The notes under the pieces were generated by a model that ran no database searches, was not told where the DNA came from, and saw only the letters and a program-made list of their open reading frames with translations. Position numbers and translations under genes: made by a program. From Cristatella mucedo (taxonomy: Eukaryota > Bryozoa > Phylactolaemata > Cristatellidae), in contig WPIO01000061.1 of NCBI GenBank assembly GCA_009760855.2, forward strand, positions 1,298,501 to 1,362,500: DNA of 64,000 nt, given 5' to 3'. Each line of letters opens with the position of its first letter. Position 1 is the stretch's first letter. This document shows positions 32,355 through 45,769 of this stretch, one piece after another.

Positions 32355-33203
32355 AAATCTAGGTGTCATGTTCCAAAGTGACCTTTCGTTAGACGATCAC
32401 ATCAGCTTCACAATCAAGTCTGCCTACTTTCAGCTACATAACATTGCTAAAATTCGGGCTTGTTTAGATAGGGATACCACATCTAAGTTGGTCCATGCAT
32501 TTGTGACATCTCGTTTTGACTTCTGTAACTCACTGCTTGCTGGTCTACAGGCATGTGCAATCAGGCGCTTACAACAGGTGCAACACTCTGCAGCTAGGCT
32601 TGTCTGTCGTGAGCGTCGCAGTTGCCCCATCACACCTCTTCTCGCCGACCTGCAATGGCTACAAAGTGAAGCAACGGATTGACTTCAAGGTTTGTCGCTC
32701 ACTTTTAGGTTCCTTTATTGTTTGGCTTCAGCCTACCTATCAGGTCTACTACCCCACCAGGCCCAGCATCGTACCACCTGCTTTTCGGAATCTAACTGTT
32801 TACCTATACCTCGTACAAAACCCAAATCATTTGGAGACCGTGCCTTTAGTTCATATGCTCTCAAAGCCTGGAACTCACTCCCGATTTGCGTCATAACATC
32901 CCCTGACTTAACCACATTTAAAAAGAAATTAAAAACGCACCTATTTATGACAGCATTTAGTGGGTCCCTGTGATTCGTCCTTTATGTGGTTAAGCGTGCT
33001 GACACTGCTGCATGCTACCATTAACCACACTTGCATGCTGACCCTGTGCATGTCACCCCTAACCATGTAATTCATGTTGTTTTATCAAGCATGATATTTT
33101 CACTCACCATTCGATTGTGTTTCCTTTTCAGAAAATTTAAAGCGCCTAGAATGAGATTGAGTTCTCTGAGGGAGCTTTATCAAGCGTGTTATTATTATTA
33201 TTA
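32355..33203 (+). repeat. LINE family A 3' half
   Basis: The frames 32368-32682 and 32692-32973 encode FQSDLSLDDHISFTIKSAYF to TPLLADLQWLQS, then SLTFRFLYCLASAYLSGLLP to LKTHLFMTAFSGSL with stop, offset by one frameshift near 32685. The 3' UTR and tail end in ATTATTATTA at 33203. Confidence 0.9.
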
Positions 33204-33289
33204 ACAAGACATTTTCACAGCAACTTCAGAGACCTTAACTTTTTTCTAGGCACTTTATACATGCTTTATGATTCATTACATGTTATTAG

Positions 33290-33465
33290 CAATTGGTCTT
33301 ACTAACCACTGGTCATGAATGTCTTCATGTTTGATTTAGCAAGCTGGACCAAGCATGATACTGGCTCGCTTTGCATATTTGATATCGTGGCATTCTCTAA
33401 CCTCTAAGTATTCGTTTAAGATCAAGTTCTCTTGGGGTGCTATGCAGAGGATGAATTATTATTAT
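33290..33465 (+). repeat. LINE family C tail fragment
   Basis: TCTTACTAACCACTGGTCAT and GTGTCTTCATGTT-like words match 37980-38170, and the end TTTAAGATCAAGTTCTCTTG then GGGTGCTATGCAGAGG with (ATT)n is a tail of the same general type. Confidence 0.5.
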
Positions 33466-33470
33466 TATTA

Positions 33471-33476
33471 ACTATA

Positions 33477-33518
<42 letters not shown>
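33471..33518. repeat. AT dinucleotide microsatellite
   Basis: About 45 bases of nearly pure TA/AT repeats follow the (ATT)n tail of a LINE. Confidence 0.9.
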
Positions 33519-33520
<2 letters not shown>

Positions 33521-33803
33521 TTTAATTATAACACCTCCAAATATTTGGTGTTACTTCCTAAAGAGTAAGAAAGTCCCGAGGCTTACGGAAACAATGCAGA
33601 TGCTTTCCCCACTCATCGATGAGAAAAAGTACGACATTTGCAAGGGAAGCTTAAGATGAAAAAAGGGATAGCTATGAGACTGTCATCGCATATTTAGTCG
33701 GGTACTGTTTACCCATAGGTTCCCCTCATCGATGGGCTCATGACATGCGTGCAGACTGCTGGTCCAGCGAATATTTCTATGAAAAAAACCGGCTAGAAAG
33801 AGT

Positions 33804-34303
33804 GAACTGCACTGCTGCACTAGCGATCGATACTCCGACCTCCTCCTACTTGTTTGTTGGTTTGGCAGGATTGTTATTATGGGTTTGGAAATGGGGATTC
33901 CGAGATCAGTGCAGCTAGGCCTTTTTTTCACAACCATCTCCTAGGCTTGGGAAGCAAATGTATAGCGATTCCCGTGCAATTCACAATAGTATTTTGCATG
34001 TTAAGCATTTATATTTAGTTTATTGCATGAAGCTATTTGAGGTGTAGTTCTGGCTATTAAAATGAACTCAAATAGCTTCATGCAATAAACTAAATAGAAA
34101 TACTTAACATGCAAAATACTATTGCGAATTGCACGGGAATCGCTATACATTTGCTTCCCAAGCCTAGGAGATGGGTGTGAAAAAAAGGCCTAGCTGCACT
34201 GATCTCGGAATCCCAATTTCCAAACCCATAATAACAATCCTGCCAAACCAAAAAACAAGTAGGAGGAGGTCGGAGTATCGATCGCTAGGGCGGTGTAGTT
34301 CAT
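33804..34303. repeat. long near-perfect inverted repeat (about 235 bp arms, 25 bp spacer)
   Basis: The left arm 33804-34041 is the reverse complement of the right arm 34067-34303 with few mismatches and a 3-base indel near the outer end. Inner ends: GCATGAAGCTATTTGAG and CTCAAATAGCTTCATGC; outer ends: TAGCGATCGATACTCCGACC and GGTCGGAGTATCGATCGCTA. The spacer is 34042-34066. The transcribed strand of the zinc-finger gene would contain a hairpin of about 235 bp just after its exon at 34381. It may be a foldback-type element or MITE; no transposase or clear target duplication is visible. Confidence 0.92.
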
Positions 34304-34380
34304 GTCACGAGCTTGCTGCCGAGTTGCAAGGTAAGTAGCCGAAACGATAGAAAGCTGGCAGGTGAGTGTCGATTACTCAC

Positions 34381-37230
<2,850 letters not shown>

Positions 37231-37539
37231 CTGCAACACGTTTGTAGGAGTGGAAAAGGTCAATGAGCAGAAAAAGCGTTGCTCGAATCATTTCTCTTTC
37301 TGCAGCAAATGTCGTTAGTGTGTCAGCCACCACATTGCTGATGCAGCCAATGCTTTGGCAAGGCAAGTAAGATGTATGCGGGCGAATGAGGCATGGTAGA
37401 CGTTCCAACCAGATGCCGAGGCCCGACGAACGGTAACCAATAGCAATGTGATGCAGCAGCGACTAATGGTGTCAGATGTTCACAGCCCAAAGGAGTCACT
37501 GGACAAAAAATACACAGCACACATATGGTGGAGCACCGA

Positions 37540-38170
37540 AATCCCTTAATCGTCTGCAACTGGTGCAATTCTCGGCGATTCGTCTGATCTATCGACAACG
37601 GCAAAGCTACCCAATCACACCACTTCAGTCTGAGCTCTGCTAGCTCCATATAAAGCATCGAGTCCCTTTCAAGATCCTCAGTCTGGCTTTACAGACCACT
37701 TCACTCGCTATCAGCCATCTACCTATCAGATCACGTTATTCATCCAGTGTGCTCTTGCACTACCTGCTCCTCAGCATCTAGTCATCTCTATATCCCTCGC
37801 AATTTCTGTGATCAAAAGTCTGGAACTCCTTTCAGGCTAGGGTCACTGCCTGCAATGGCCTCTCATCGGTTAAGTCTCAGCTAAAGACACACCTGTTCTG
37901 GTCAGCTTTTCTTTCGCTGCAGTGAACTTGTTTGATTATTGTCCCTATGTGCTTTGCGTGGGTATCTGGGCATGATTCAGTGTGTGCTACTGACCAGAGA
38001 TCTTACTAACCGGTGGCCACGAGTGTCTTCATGTTGGCATCAGCATACTGGCACAAGCAAGACATTTGTTTGCTTTCTTAAGCTAGATACCGGGCACGTC
38101 ACTAACCGTTGGTTATTTATTCTCTTGCACTAATGAACAGCCTGGATAGAGATCAAAATCTCTTATCTTT
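37540..38170 (+). repeat. LINE family C, RT C-terminal region and 3' UTR, decayed
   Basis: The frame gives QLVQFSAIRLIYRQRQSYPI, then after stops KVWNSFQARVTACNGLSSVK and SQLKTHLFWSAF, the CR1/L2 C-terminal pattern but clearly a family apart from A and B. The 3' end reads AACAGCCTGGATAGAGATCA. Confidence 0.7.
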
Positions 38171-38759
38171 GCCATGCAAACGACCTATAATTGTAATTTT
38201 TATTCTTCTAAAGTGTGTAACAAGGCACGAGGGGGCTGCATGCCTGCTCTCAGTGCATCCGTGGCAGCATGCAACCAAAGGAAAGAGCTAATTCTGAAAA
38301 CTCTAGCTTCGGCACGCTTTCCAGCGGGTGCGCCGCGTATGACCGGCATGGCGCAAAGAGTGCAGATGATATCAGCGTAAGAGATCACGAGTGCTTGCTA
38401 GCTGGGAAGGTCCAGGATAGCAGATTGCACTTCTGCAATTCCGGGGCAATAATGCTGATTACCCACCAGCTTTAAATTCCACAACTTTACCAGCCATCCT
38501 TGGCTTCTACACTGAAACCCTTTATCGGGTGGCCAGTTGGACATCACATTTGGGCACCATTTTTCGCACACGTGCACCCGCACATAACTGACAGAACCTG
38601 GTTCAGAGCCTGATCGGAATACATTCAGTTAAATGAAGCCATATCACGCGCTGCATTGCTCTGGCTATAGCTCACAGTATACCACTTCGGCTCGACTGAA
38701 TGGAATCAATCGGCCTCCAAGTCTCCAAGTGCCGAGTAGCAAATGAAAGATAAACTTTG

Positions 38760-39390
38760 CAGCCCCAATTAAAACAAAAGTCATCCGCATATATTGCGAC
38801 TCCTCTGCATTTCATTTCTCAGAGAGCAGTCTAGAATCAAGCAGCGCTCTAGCCTTATAAAGTCGAACACCAGAGAGGTCAAAATCCTACGACAAACTAG
38901 CACAAGGAGTTCACATCTTGCTTGATGAGGACATCTCCAAGAACGAACAGACCAAGTAAACAGCCAGAGGTGCAACCCACTTTAAAAGGTAAAACAACTT
39001 AATCGGATTGTGCGCAACTGCACACAGCAGGTCGTTATTTATTGTAGTTATTCGTTTCGGGTTTGCTATGTGGGTGCTATGCTCGGTTGTATCAGTGCTT
39101 AATTGAAGGAATTTGGCCAGCATCCAGGACCTAAGGCTACCAAGGCAGGGGCTCGGCTTATCACTGGCCATTACCATCCCTACTGACTGAGTATAAGTGG
39201 AGAACATAAATGGCCATAGAAAAGACCCTCGAGAAATTCCATGCTTGCTGGATGAGATCTCACTGCTACATTAACCGGAGTAGATGCAATCTGGCAGGTA
39301 CAATTCAAACCAAGACACAGCCTTATCAGCCAGACCGATCGTTGTTTGTAATTGTTCACGAACATCTTGAGATCGATAGAGTCCAAAGTA
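38760..39390 (-). repeat. LINE RT fragment, reverse orientation, decayed
   Basis: On the - strand: DSIDLKMFVNNYKQRSVWLI (RT palm start, DxxD type), a segment for EFLEGLFYGHLCSPLILS (for GVPQGSILGPLLFL), then RSWMLAKFLQLSTD and ANPKRITTINN. The catalytic YADD region is not intact. Confidence 0.6.
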
Positions 39391-39710
<320 letters not shown>

Positions 39711-39845
39711 AGAGTTCACCAAAGACATATTTGGTGACTCATCACAATTGCCACCAGGGATAACAGTAGTCACAAGCAGGTGAGCAGTTTCAGTGAACAT
39801 GGTGCCATTTTAACTCGAAAGTGAAATTTTCCAGATAAACAACGC

Positions 39846-39884
39846 TCGTCTATGTGGTCGGCAAGCTACCGACCACATAGACGA
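39846..39884. other. perfect 16-bp inverted repeat with 7-base loop
   Basis: TCGTCTATGTGGTCGG is followed after CAAGCTA by its exact reverse complement. There is no T-run after it, and in animal DNA no terminator function is implied. Confidence 0.9.
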
Positions 39885-40429
39885 CAACACTACCAACACA
39901 AACCGACCAACAACATTTCAACAATCAAACAATCCATAACAACAAAAAGACAGAAGGAAGACTAAGCGATCAGCAGTTCGAACTTCATGATTCACTCCAA
40001 GCGTTTTTTTGTCACCAGTCAAACGGTGGCTGATTTGAATTGCCGATGGAACAATTAAACTAACGAGTGAAGCTTTTACTATCTGAGCTGTGGCAGCGCT
40101 ATGTGTGCCTGCCGATGGAGAAAAAGAGTGAGATGGCTAAGGATCAGCAAATAAAGAATGGCTTTGTGGCATTAATGGATGTACCCATATCATTTAGGGA
40201 AACGTAGGAAAATATGTTAAAGAAGGTCTCGCTGGTTGTAATTTAATGCATGCAACAGGCAGTTGTGGCATTGTGAAAACATGAATAAATGCAATCTTGT
40301 AATTGAAGAATGCAGACAACAAATAAACCTAACAGTCAACATCCGGGGGAGGGCTGGGAGCTCACAGCTTTTTCAGGCAAATGGTTTACCATCTTGAAAA
40401 TTTGTCTAGGGTCTGACTGGCAAGACTGT

Positions 40430-41890
40430 AATGTATTGCCGTCTGTAACTCCACAAAGCCACAAAGGCTATGTGTGCGTTATGCAGGAGAGTTTTGTATA
40501 GCACACTCACAGCCTAAGCGGCTTTTGCTACGCATTCGGTAGCCAACAGACGCAACACCCAATAAAGAGAAAGTGGGAAGCACAGTTGATGTAGTGAGTA
40601 GCATGGAAGTAGCAGCTCAGTACGACTGGACAGGATGTGCCATAGTCGGCAGCAGAAGAGTAGTTGTCGGTGTGTACGAATTGTGGGAGTGAGTTTCACA
40701 GTCTAGGACCTGCAGAGCAAAAGCAGGCTTGAAGTGAAGGAACAGAATAGCTAATTTATTGTCCATTCAATACCTGAGGGCACGAGGTGGCTGAAACTGG
40801 TGCAGCAGTTCAGCTAGGTATGAAAGAGCCAAGACATGGCGGGCTTGCGGGTCAGCATAAGAACTTTTCTCTGTATGTGCTGATCAACCAGCAGCCATCC
40901 TAGGTCTTTTAGCAAAGGAGACATATGGTCAAAAACCTGGGATCGCCAGTTAGCCTTGCAGCCATATTCATAGCCAGCTGTAGTGGTGTAGTCCTTTTTT
41001 CGGCCCAGCCAAAAGGGAATTACAATAATCTAGCCGAGACACAACTGAGGAGCTAGTTAAATTGTTAAATTGTTGTTAAATTGTTTGCAAGCCACCGTGG
41101 AAGACAGTTCCTAATCTTAGATAGGGATCGGAAGTGAAGGCAAGCAGTGGAATCAATCTTCTTTAACGAAGCTTCCAAAATTTAGGCAGCTAGCGAAGAC
41201 AACACCTAAATGCCGAGCAGATGGTGAAGGTCGCACAACAGCATCACCTATTAGAAGAACAAAACCTTCTAGTCGTACGCCACGCTTGGGGTGTCCTATG
41301 AGCAGCACTTCGGTTTTATCGTGTGCCGGCAAGGCCAGCATTCAGTTTATCAGTTGCTGCAGCAGATTCTGACGATTTAAATGGCAAATACAGTTGAGTA
41401 TCGTCAGCATACGAGTGATATCCTATTCCATGGACCTTAATCACTTTCCCCGGAGGTTGAGTATAAACTAAGAACAGCAACAGACCGGGGATGGACCCAT
41501 GACGGCTCCACAGGTGACTGGTCTAGCGGATGAGACCTGACCCCCACACGACACGGATTGAACACGATCGGACAAGTACGATTTAAACCATGCCAGTACC
41601 TCGGCTGCCAGACCGATCGTTGTTCTCAATCTTTCAAGTAGTATATCGTGATCAATGGTGTCGAAGGCACTTGATAGATCTAGCAGTGGTAAGGCAGTGA
41701 CATTACCGGCATCGTTGCTGCATAGGACGTTATTGGTTATACGGAAGAGAACAGTTTCAGTGGAATGCTGCCACTTGAACTATGATAGAAATTTTTCTGA
41801 AAATTCATTCTTTTCAGTGTGTGCTACCAGTTACTTAGTGACAATTTTCAAAATTTTTGATAAAAAAGGAAGAAGGGAAACCGGGTAATA
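40430..41890 (-). repeat. LINE family B, longest copy (RT palm to 3' UTR), reverse
   Basis: From right to left on the - strand: a region like LLDLSSAFDTIDHDILL near 41670-41640, the cysteine/VPQG-like region near 41500, SYADDTQLY near 41410, then HDKTEVLLIGHPKRGVRLEG, the [10 protein letters not shown] segment near 41040 and the 3' UTR (AGCCTAAGCGGCTTTTGCTA) at 40500. The frame is broken many times. Confidence 0.82.
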
Positions 41891-41893
41891 GTT

Positions 41894-42465
41894 TACAAGG
41901 ACCCAGTGGTTAAGGTGCTCGCCCCGATTAATAATAATAACAATAATAATGCACTTGATAAAGCGCCCTCAGAGAATTCAATCCCTTTCTAGGCGCTTTA
42001 CATTTGCTGCAAAGGGAAATGCAATTGAATGGTAATATCATGCTTGAAAAACGTGAATAACATGGTTAGGGGAAGACATGCACAGGGTCAGCATGCAAAT
42101 GTAGTTAGTGGTAGCATGCACAGTGTCAGCACGCATAAGCACATGAAGGACGAATCACAGGGACTCTCTAAATGCTGTCATAAATAGGTGTGTTTTTAAG
42201 TTCTTTTTAAATGTGGTCAAGTCAGGGGATGTTCTGACGCATGTCGGGAGGGAGTTCGAGGCTTTGGGAGCAGAACTAAATGCACGGTCTCCAAAGGATT
42301 TGAGGTTTGTACGAGGTATTGGTAAACTGTTGGATTCCGAAAAGCGGGTGGTACGATCGAGGTCTGGCCGAGGTCGTGGGCTCGAGCCCCGTGGCATGTG
42401 TGAAGCGTCTGAATAGAGATTGAGTTCTCTTAGGGTGCTATACAAATGAACTATATCATTATTAT
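41894..42465 (+). repeat. SINE S2 split by an inserted LINE fragment
   Basis: 41894-41927 is the S2 head (ACCCAGTGGTTAAGGTGCTC, GCCCCGA) and 42357-42465 the rest (GAGGTCTGGCCGAGGTCGTG, GGCTCGAGCCCCG, LINE-like tail AAGCGTCTGAATAGAGATTG, ATTATTATTA). Removing 41928-42356 restores a normal S2 unit. Confidence 0.85.
41928..42356 (-). repeat. LINE family A 3' fragment nested in SINE S2
   Basis: Its (ATT)n tail, GCGCC stem-loop and 3' UTR are at the left, the codons RTTRFSESNSLPIPRTNLKS to NLKTHLFMTAF at the right (- strand 42350-42160). One codon is lost in SSYAPKA. Confidence 0.9.
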
Positions 42466-43086
42466 TAAAAGACCTCTGCATCTAATCCAGGCTTTTTAAA
42501 TATCAGTCGAATTGAAGGACTTCGTACAACCCCCTTTTCCAGAGAAGCATTACAAATCTTGGTAATGGCTGGGCTAAGTTTGTCTGCCAATGATGACCAC
42601 AGAGATGATAGTATAGGGTCTCCAGGAGACAGCTCTTTTTACTATACCTTATTAAGGTAGCCACATTGCATGCAGAAACCTTGACTTCACGACAGCAAGA
42701 CTGCATGACTATATATCGCTAACAAAAAAGGAGTCCTGAACGGCTCTCTAGCTCTACATGCTTTGCCCTCAGCGCTTGGACGAGTTACTGATGCAGATGC
42801 ACACACGCACAGGGATGCTACAGATGAGCTAGCTCCTAGAAAGAATTGAACAAGCTTGGCATCGACACCATTGGCGCATGGTAATACCGATTTGGGAGGC
42901 TCTGCATAAGAGAAGCTCGAAACAGGCTGAATCCAGCTAGTACATGCACTGCAACCCAAGAAGAGCAGCACCCAGCTCAGCCATGAGCACACCTGGAGGT
43001 CTGCTGCGTCCAACCTCTCGCAATGTGACCCACAGCATATGATGCATTCGACGACTGTTTACGATGAGGTACGGTATGCGCAGCCG

Positions 43087-43712
43087 CTAGCATGGCTTCC
43101 ATCTCGAATTGCGCAGCAGACGCGGATAGTACGCACACGGGTGGCCCAGCTGGTCAGCAGCGAGCAGACTGCTCAGAGCTGTTATGTCGTCGGCACGATC
43201 GTCAACTGTGGCACATACACGACGTCTCCGGACGGTGCTCAAAGAAGATTGGGTTGACACCATCTGCCCCGCGGTCCCATTTGGTTTCGTGCCGCGAGGA
43301 CCCGTGGCGAGCAGTACGCGATCCTCGCTTTGCTGCTGCCACACATATCGGGTTGCATCCAATTCGTCAGATCTGCAGCATTCCGGTGTCGCATGACACG
43401 ACAAGTCGGGGCAGCCTTGAACACCCTCGGTGGAGCTGCCACCGGTGGCAAGTTCGAGCTCCAGCCAAGCTCGGAGCTCAGAGCAGCATCTGCTCTCAAA
43501 GAGTGCCAGTGTCTGCACGGTGCCGGTGCAGAGGAACCTGCCGTCCTTCGGGTCGTGCTTCACGGCCACCGAGTACCTGTCGCTGATGCTTGCGGCGAGC
43601 GAGTGCCATCTCTCAGGCAGCGATTGCACGAATGCTGTGCAAAATGTGGCCGTAGCAATCTCAAACATGCCGCACTGCAAGAATGCTGAAACGTGGTTCT
43701 GCAGACGAACTA
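43087..43712 (-). CDS. unidentified GC-rich coding-like exon, orphan
   Basis: I do not recognise the product. The - strand frame is open for 253 codons (43848-43087) and GC-rich like the verified zinc-finger and MED24 exons. A good acceptor (GTGTTTGCAG) at 43713 would start an exon of 208 codons in phase 1, ending in TAG at 43087. The residues look globular and helix-rich at the start (FLQCGMFEIATATFCTAFVQ, SLPERWHSLAASISDRYSVA, LFESRCCSELRAWLELELAT) and polar afterwards. A strong donor-like CGT|GTATGT within it, near 43208, offers an alternative 3' end. It could be an exon of the zinc-finger gene downstream on the same strand or of a separate gene. Confidence 0.4.
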
Positions 43713-44329
43713 CTGCAAACACAGACACCCCTGCTGCTGACGATGCATACGAGGCAGAACAGGTGGCAGCAGCAGCTGCTGTGAGCTGAGGACAGAGAAT
43801 CAAGAATCGGCCCGCGCATGGGAAGGCAGCAAGGTGCGAAGGAAACAAAAGACAAATCAGTTTCTAATATTTCTAATAGTGCTAAATCATGAGAGTTTCT
43901 TAAGTCACAAAACTTGCTACAGCCTGTAAAAAACATAAATACACAGCGACAGATACCAGTGCCACCAAGTGACCTTGTTCACCAATCGGTTCACAAGCGT
44001 GGGTATGAAAGAACGTGTGCAAGGCTGAAGTGAAGCATGAGCACATCGACTGCAGTCTCTGACTTCAAGTAATCTGGGATGTTAATAATAACAGTAATAC
44101 AAAGTTGCTTATGGCACATTTAGAAAATTAAATCTCTTACCAGGCACATTAAAAAAGCTAGAAAGAAAATATTAACACGAGAGAGTAGTCTCAGTGTCCT
44201 CTTCACTAGGTAGATTGCCTGGGGCCTGCCTCCCGCGGGGGGGGGGGGGCTGGGGCAGGGCAGTCAAACTTAGTGACGATACTTGACTAGCCTTTAGTAC
44301 AAGCCTGGTCAGGCAAGCATCGGCAAGAC

Positions 44330-45283
44330 TTGAAACTGTTTCGAACCTGCATACGCCATAAGTCATGGGTCATAGGTCTTGCTGATGCGATTGCCAAGCA
44401 CAATCTAGGCTTTCACTTCTATGCGGATGACACTCAGTTGTACCTTTGCTTTGATCCCTCCCAGCCTTCGAGCACCTCAAATTCTCTAAACTCACTTGCT
44501 GCATGCATTGATGACATCCGCACATGGATGGCAGCAAATTTTCTAAAACTAAACGATGACAAAACAAACTTACTAGTTATGGGCAAACTCAGTGTGATTC
44601 AGAGATTGGAGAGGCTGACTCTCAAAATTGGCTCTGCCAGCATATCTCCAGTTGAATCAGCTCGAAATCTAGGTGTCATGTTCCAAAGCGACCTCTCGTT
44701 GGACGACCATATCAGCTCCACAGTCAAATCTGCCTATTTTCAGCTTCATAACATTGCTAAAATTCGGGCTTGTTTAGATAAGAATACCACGTCTAAGTTG
44801 GTCCACGCATTCGTAACATCTCGTCTCGACTTCTGCAACTCACTGCTTACTGGCCTACCAGCATGTGCGATCAGGCGATTGCAGCTGGTGCAAAACTCTG
44901 CAGCTAGGCTTGTCTGTCGTGAGTGTCGAAGTTGCCACATTACTCCACTTCTCGCCGACCTGCACTGGCTACCAGTCAAGCAACGGATTGACTTCAAGGT
45001 TTTGTCGCTCACTTTTAGGTCCCTTCATTCTATGGCTCCAGCCTATCAGTCAGACATACTGCCCCATCAGGCCAAGCATCGCATCACCCGCTTTTCGGAA
45101 TCAAACAGTCTAGAAATACCTCGTACAAACCTTAAATTCTTTGGAGACCGTGCATTTAGTTCGTATGCTCCCAAAGCCTGGAACTCCCTCCCGACCTGCG
45201 TCAGAACATCCCCTGACCTGACCACATTTAAAAGGAACTTAAAAACACACCTGTTTAGGACAGCATTTAGTGGGTCCTTGTGA
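44330..45283 (+). pseudogene. LINE family A reverse transcriptase, 317 open codons (best copy)
   Basis: This is the most intact LINE frame in the window. It holds the catalytic FYADDTQLYLCF, then [90 protein letters not shown] and [14 protein letters not shown], ending FSGSL and stop. The first 14 or so codons precede the recognisable LINE. Endonuclease, ORF1 and the N-terminal RT half are missing, so it cannot move by itself; the RT enzyme copies LINE RNA into DNA at the target site (family knowledge). Confidence 0.92.
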
Positions 45284-45525
45284 TTCGTCCTCGATGTGCT
45301 TATGCGTGCTGACACTGTGCATGCTGCCACTAACCACATTTGCATGCTGACCCTGTGCATGTCACCCCTAACCATGTTATTCATTTTGTTTGTTTTTCAT
45401 GCATGATTTTACTTACCATTTAATTGCATTTCCCTTTGCAGAAAATGTAAAGCACCTAGAAAGAGATTGAGTTCTCCGAGGGCGCTTTATCAAGTACATT
45501 ATTATTATTATTATTATTATTATAG
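44370..45525 (+). mobile_element. LINE family A (CR1/L2-type), 5'-truncated copy with tail
   Basis: It spans the RT frame, the 3' UTR with GCATGC-containing repeats (45300-45420) and the terminal hairpin AAAGCACCTAGAAAGAGATT ... GGGCGCTTT followed by (ATT)n at 45500-45525. Confidence 0.92.
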
Positions 45526-45571
45526 GTCACGACAAGCAATCCGGACCACGCAACAAGTAAAAGTAAAGACT

Positions 45572-45765
45572 AGCTGATTCGACAGCCTCATTTATATAGC
45601 AACAAAAGAGCCTTTGAAGCTATCACTCCTACATGCATCAGGCAATGGGACATTGCCTGCTACATGACTCGAACCCATGACATGGATCGCACCTTACCCC
45701 TAGGTTTATGATCCAGTGGCTACAGCCATTTACGGGGTCATCACAGGGTCAGTGGCTGTAATGTC
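45572..45765 (-). repeat. SINE S1, diverged
   Basis: CTAGCTGATTCGACAGCCTC, GAGCCTTTGAAGCTATCACT and a B-box-like GACTCGAACCCATGAC, all in reverse order as in S1. Confidence 0.7.
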
Positions 45766-45769
45766 TCTT

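Noticed and set aside
33683-33776. Candidate third zinc-finger exon on the - strand after TTTTTTTCATAG
   Set aside because: The frame is open and reaches a stop, but the residues do not complete the sixth finger: the His pair is out of place (HACH three residues too late).
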